25,887 nucleotides of DNA from a virus, in IMG/VR virus record IMGVR_UViG_3300031576_000263, positions 1 to 25,887 of that record; one strand, given 5' to 3'. How positions within the stretch are numbered: position 1 is the stretch's first letter; each line of letters begins with the position of its first letter. The notes under the pieces are model-generated. The model saw nothing but the letters and a program-made list of their open reading frames with translations, did no database searches and was not told where the DNA came from. The position numbers and the translations under genes are program-made. This document shows, piece after piece, positions 23,375-25,887 of this stretch.

Positions 23375-23734
23375 GTGGTACGTGAGGCAAAGATCGGAAG
23401 ACCGCACTATAGGATGATTTACGTATCTCCTCGGACTTGGAGGGAGTTGCGGGAGGTAGCTCCGATCTATGGTTTATCGGCGACTTCGATATCTTCCTTG
23501 ATCTTGAGGAATTGGGTAGTGACGAAGACGCGGCTGGAGTTGATTCCTGAGTGGCGGGAGGCGAAAGAGGTGCCGAAGCTGATGACTGGGACTTCCCCGG
23601 GATTGGACGAGGCGAAGATCAGGGATCTGGGGGATCGGGCTGCGGGAGACAGCCCCAGCCAGCAGCAAGTAGCTGCGTCGGAACTCCAAAAGAAAATACT
23701 TGACAAAAGGCATAAGGTGCCGTATCGTTCTTGA
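23375..23734 (+). CDS. ribbon-helix-helix-like regulator
   Basis: 119 residues. The N-terminal region fits a ribbon-helix-helix fold: a strand at about 12-18 (YRMIYVS), a helix TWRELREVAPIYG (21-33) and a second helix ATSISSLILRNWV (36-48). These dimeric proteins insert the strand pair in the major groove. The C-terminal half is charged with no clear motif. The start is uncertain: GTG 23375 has no ribosome-binding site, and ATG 23414 is an alternative. It is the first gene of the rightward operon and probably acts on repeats in the divergent region. The promoter of the next operon lies in its last codons. Confidence 0.6.
   Translation: MVREAKIGRPHYRMIYVSPRTWRELREVAPIYGLSATSISSLILRNWVVTKTRLELIPEWREAKEVPKLMTGTSPGLDEAKIRDLGDRAAGDSPSQQQVAASELQKKILDKRHKVPYRS
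23700..23728 (+). promoter_or_regulatory. sigma70-type promoter for the recombination operon
   Basis: A perfect -35 TTGACA (23700-23705), a 17-base spacer and TATCGT (23723-23728, four of six). An A-rich stretch lies just upstream. It sits in the last codons of the regulator gene. Transcription would start near 23735, exactly where the CGTGAGC hairpin begins. Confidence 0.65.
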
Positions 23735-23754
23735 CGTGAGCGATGGGGCTCACG
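23735..23754 (+). repeat. 5' hairpin at the predicted transcript start
   Basis: CGTGAGC (23735-23741) and GCTCACG (23748-23754) are exact complements around gatggg, followed by AAAAAG. As the first bases of the mRNA they would form a cap-like hairpin that could protect the 5' end from decay. Alternatively the palindrome is an operator at +1. No T run follows, so it is not a terminator for this strand. Confidence 0.55.
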
Positions 23755-23757
23755 AAA

Positions 23758-23771
23758 AAGTGGAGGGCAAA
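23758..23771 (+). promoter_or_regulatory. duplicated ribosome-binding site, copy 1
   Basis: AAGTGGAGGGCAAA precedes ATG 23774. The same 14 bases recur at 24222-24235 before the RecT-like gene. GGAGGG is an excellent Shine-Dalgarno sequence with a short spacing to the start. Confidence 0.7.
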
Positions 23772-23773
23772 CG

Positions 23774-23986
23774 ATGAGCAGCGAAACCCGTATTGACTAC
23801 TCGGACGACCCCAGAACCGAGATACACGCCATGAACACCCATACGTACATCCAGGTGAAGATCTTCCAACCGTGGGGACACGAGTTGTCCATCATGCTGA
23901 CCCATGAGCAGGCCGAGGGCTTTTACAAAACGATCCGTAACACGATGGAAGCAGCCCTACCCCTTCCCCAAAAGGCTTCCTCATGA
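23774..23986 (+). CDS. hypothetical small protein
   Basis: 70 residues from ATG 23774, with GGAGGG upstream. It has a beta-strand segment (HTYIQVKIFQPWGHELSIML) followed by a helix (HEQAEGFYKTIRNTMEAA). It is the first gene after the promoter at 23700, and its stop overlaps the next start by ATGA. Not recognised; a small early host- or phage-interacting protein is a fair guess. Confidence 0.6.
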   Translation: MSSETRIDYSDDPRTEIHAMNTHTYIQVKIFQPWGHELSIMLTHEQAEGFYKTIRNTMEAALPLPQKASS

Positions 23987-24210
23987 CCGGCCCAGAGACG
24001 CCCCATATCGCCCAATACCATTCCGTGCCCTGCGGCTACTGCGGCTCCAGGCGCACCGGAAGAATGCCCGAATCCAGCCTCTATCAGTGCGCCACCTGCG
24101 GGGAGGTCGGACCCATCCGAGTGAACCGAGGGGCCGTAACGACCGACCCGACCATTCTCCGTAGAAACCTAGAAGAATGTGGCAACGAGGACGCATACCG
24201 AGAGCGGTAA
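23983..24210 (+). CDS. small zinc-ribbon protein
   Basis: 75 residues from ATG 23983, overlapping the previous stop by ATGA. PCGYCGSRRTGRM and YQCATCGEVGPI form a CxxC...CxxC zinc ribbon. The last third is charged and helical (LRRNLEECGNEDAYRER). It sits between a small protein and the RecT-like gene. A role in nucleic-acid handling is likely; the specific role is unknown. Confidence 0.65.
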   Translation: MTGPETPHIAQYHSVPCGYCGSRRTGRMPESSLYQCATCGEVGPIRVNRGAVTTDPTILRRNLEECGNEDAYRER

Positions 24211-24221
24211 CCCCCAGCAAG

Positions 24222-24235
24222 AAGTGGAGGGCAAA
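24222..24235 (+). promoter_or_regulatory. duplicated ribosome-binding site, copy 2
   Basis: The same 14 bases as at 23758 (AAGTGGAGGGCAAA), here ten bases (GGAGGG to ATG) before the start at 24242. This fixes ATG 24242 as the start, rather than an upstream in-frame ATG at 24179 that lies inside the previous gene. Confidence 0.7.
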
Positions 24236-24241
24236 GCACCC

Positions 24242-25360
24242 ATGGATACCCTGATACCCTACACGGATCTCGAGAAGATGGCGGACTCGGTTCTGTCTTC
24301 CGGGATGTTCCCGGCTATAAAGAACAGGCAGGCCGCGATAACCCTCATGCTTCTGTGCCAAGCCGAAGGGCTACACCCCATTCAGGCCCTGAAACGATAC
24401 AACATCATTCAGGGGCAGCCCGCACTCAAGGCTGACGCCATGCTTGCGGAATTCCAACGCAGAGGCGGCACCGTCAAATGGATCCGGCACGATCACCAAG
24501 CCTGTGAAGCGGAGTTCTTCGCCCCAGGCCTCGCCGAGCCGTGCCGAGTCTCCTGGACCATCGAAGACGGAGCCCGAGCCGGGCTTTCAGGGAAAACGGC
24601 CTGGAAGATGTATCCAAGACAGATGCTTAGGGCTAGAACCATCTCCGAGGGAGTGAGAATGTCGATGCCGGAACCCATCGTGGGACTATATACCCCGGAA
24701 GAAGTGGCCGACTTCTCACGACTCGAGCCTGCCCCGGCCCGCACCGAATTCGAGGTGCTGGCCGACACGAGCCAAGACGCGGACCGAAAACCGCTCGGGC
24801 AGGTGATCGACGAAGCCAGCCTCAAAAGCCACGAAGCCGTGGCCCAGCACGCCCCGGCAACCTTCTCGGACTCGGACCAAGAAGCCATCGACATAGCCCA
24901 TGCCCGGATCGAGGCGCGAAGAGCCCAACACGAATCCATCTTCGGCACCGACGACCCGCAGGAAGAGCCCACGGAATCCTTCCAAGAGAAGCTCCGGAAG
25001 ATCGAGCAAGGGGTAGCAGCCAGGATCTCCGAACAAGGAGTCCCCAAGACCAAGCCCGGCACATGCACCAAACGAGGCTGCGACTCGCCTGTGGACCTAT
25101 TCGAGTCCAGCTCCAAGAAGTTTCCAGGGAGAGCCTATTGGCAATGCTCAGAAGCCCATGAACTAGCGGTCAAGATACTGGATCAGGGCGGTACCCCGAA
25201 GGAAGCCGCCACGGCAACGTCCGGGCATTACCGAGAATGGGCTTTTCAGAAACTCCTTTCCCCCGTGGCATCCACAGGCCCGAAAGTTCGCACTACGGAC
25301 GATTGCCCCGTCCATGCGGAGCGGGGGAATCAACTCCCCGGAAGGGAGATCCATGAGTGA
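24242..25360 (+). CDS. RecT-like single-strand annealing protein with C-terminal zinc module
   Basis: 372 residues. The N-terminal half has the RecT-type order: [40 protein letters not shown] and [19 protein letters not shown], then the strands of the central domain and [20 protein letters not shown]. RecT-family proteins anneal single strands in phage recombination. A long acidic linker (about 160-265) leads to a Cys-containing end (CTKRGC, then YWQCSEAH, about 275-306), which could bind zinc. No exonuclease gene adjoins in this window. Expression is set by the duplicated ribosome-binding site. The RuvC-like resolvase lies on the other rightward block. Confidence 0.75.
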   Translation: MDTLIPYTDLEKMADSVLSSGMFPAIKNRQAAITLMLLCQAEGLHPIQALKRYNIIQGQPALKADAMLAEFQRRGGTVKWIRHDHQACEAEFFAPGLAEPCRVSWTIEDGARAGLSGKTAWKMYPRQMLRARTISEGVRMSMPEPIVGLYTPEEVADFSRLEPAPARTEFEVLADTSQDADRKPLGQVIDEASLKSHEAVAQHAPATFSDSDQEAIDIAHARIEARRAQHESIFGTDDPQEEPTESFQEKLRKIEQGVAARISEQGVPKTKPGTCTKRGCDSPVDLFESSSKKFPGRAYWQCSEAHELAVKILDQGGTPKEAATATSGHYREWAFQKLLSPVASTGPKVRTTDDCPVHAERGNQLPGREIHE

Positions 25361-25538
25361 GCCGACTACTCGAGACACCTGCTCGAACTGCGGCCACGAG
25401 TACCGGAGCGATCAGCATGTCCTCACGAACTGCCCGGAGTGCTACTGGCCTCGCGGCAAGGAGGCGGACCAGTCGAAGCCGTTCTGTAGCGTATGCCGAA
25501 GGCGTCACGGAGAGGAGGTCCAGCATGGCGCAGAGTAA
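25353..25538 (+). CDS. small zinc-ribbon protein
   Basis: 61 residues from ATG 25353, with GGAAGGGAG upstream; an ATG at 25314 in frame lies inside the RecT-like gene. Two pairs, CSNCGHEY and NCPECYWP, and then [10 protein letters not shown], give three CxxC units. It overlaps the RecT end by eight bases. Such proteins often bind zinc and nucleic acid; the role is unknown. Confidence 0.65.
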   Translation: MSEPTTRDTCSNCGHEYRSDQHVLTNCPECYWPRGKEADQSKPFCSVCRRRHGEEVQHGAE

Positions 25539-25887
25539 GTATGAGATCAAGTCGCTTAGTGGGGCCATTCTGTGGTCCGGCGAGGCCGAGTCATGGAAGG
25601 ATGCTACAGAAAGGGCCGTGAAGTCCAGGGCGGACCTGTACGGGGCGAACCTGTCCAAGGCGGACCTGTCCGGGGCGAACCTGTCCGGGGCGAACCTGTA
25701 CGGGGCGGACCTGTACGGGGCGAACCTGTCCAGGGCGAACCTGTCCAGGGCGAACCTGTCCAGGGCGAACCTGTCCGGGGCGAACCTGTCCAGGGCGGAC
25801 CTGTCCGTGGCGGACCTGTACGGGGCGAACCTGTCCGTGGCGAACCTGTCCGGGGCGGACCTGTCCGGGGCGAACCTGTCCAGGGCG
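25525..25887 (+). CDS. pentapeptide-repeat protein (partial, runs off the window)
   Basis: Starts at ATG 25525 with GAGGAGG nine bases upstream. No stop before the window end, so the C-terminus is missing. After an N-terminal lead ([19 protein letters not shown]...), 17 pentapeptides of type A[DN]L[SY]x follow in register ([20 protein letters not shown]). The DNA repeat is 15 bases. These form a right-handed quadrilateral helix; some family members mimic DNA and bind gyrase. In an early phage operon an inhibitor of a host DNA enzyme is possible. This is family-based inference. Confidence 0.75.
   Translation, partial: MAQSKYEIKSLSGAILWSGEAESWKDATERAVKSRADLYGANLSKADLSGANLSGANLYGADLYGANLSRANLSRANLSRANLSGANLSRADLSVADLYGANLSVANLSGADLSGANLSRA

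Noticed and set aside
24493-25116. Minus-strand frame of 207 residues
   Set aside because: It is antisense to the RecT-like gene and has a Ser/Ala-rich shadow composition.
25632-25887. Fifteen-base repeats as a CRISPR or satellite array
   Set aside because: They are in frame and encode pentapeptide repeats; there are no spacers.

Overview
The window is part of the genome of a tailed, podovirus-like bacteriophage. It carries a complete leftward (minus-strand) block for packaging, capsid, tail and lysis between about 1.68 and 22.8 kb. Two rightward (plus-strand) blocks flank it: 1-1557 at the left edge, and 23.4 kb to the right edge. No rRNA, tRNA, integrase, transposase or CRISPR array was seen. 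Genes are packed with 4-base ATGA overlaps and many TTG/GTG starts. The probable host is Gram-negative, inferred from a short secreted beta-rich protein and two bitopic coiled-coil proteins beside the lysis genes; no genus can be named.

Layout. (i) 1-1557, plus strand: a partial gene, a small winged-helix-like protein, a zinc-finger protein, a RuvC-like Holliday junction resolvase and an unknown protein, ending at a 12-bp hairpin terminator (1631-1660) between converging operons. (ii) 22793 down to 1677, minus strand, in transcription order: three small proteins, terminase small and large subunits, a portal with a zinc-ribbon insert, two small proteins, scaffold, major capsid protein, a protein ending in an AT-hook, several small beta-rich structural proteins, a 431-aa appendage protein, a beta-helix tail spike, small proteins, a gp4/gp11-like adaptor, a gp10/gp12-like tail hub/nozzle, a small protein, three candidate DNA-ejection proteins, and a lysis set (two bitopic coiled-coil proteins, a secreted protein, an M15-like peptidase, a zinc-ribbon protein and a holin candidate). 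(iii) 22794-23374: a roughly 580-bp non-coding divergent control region with repeated CTTGAC boxes, hairpins, a G/C-tract palindrome, inverted GGTAAT repeats and tandem CTTAGTT repeats. (iv) 23375 to the end, plus strand: a ribbon-helix-helix-like regulator, a strong sigma70-type promoter, two small proteins (one a zinc ribbon), a RecT-like annealing protein with a C-terminal zinc module, another zinc ribbon, and a pentapeptide-repeat protein cut by the window end.

How it fits together (inference): the ribbon-helix-helix protein probably controls the divergent region. The rightward operon supplies recombination and host-modulating proteins. If the genome is circular or circularly permuted, that operon continues into the left-edge genes with the resolvase. 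The leftward operon builds the particle and lyses the host. An internal promoter directly ahead of the portal gene may produce a leaderless portal mRNA.

The most unusual points are the zinc ribbon inside the portal, the AT-hook on a structural-region protein, the leaderless-looking portal start, the 5' hairpin exactly at a predicted transcription start, and the number of small CxxC proteins. No replicase, RNA polymerase or classical repressor lies in the window.
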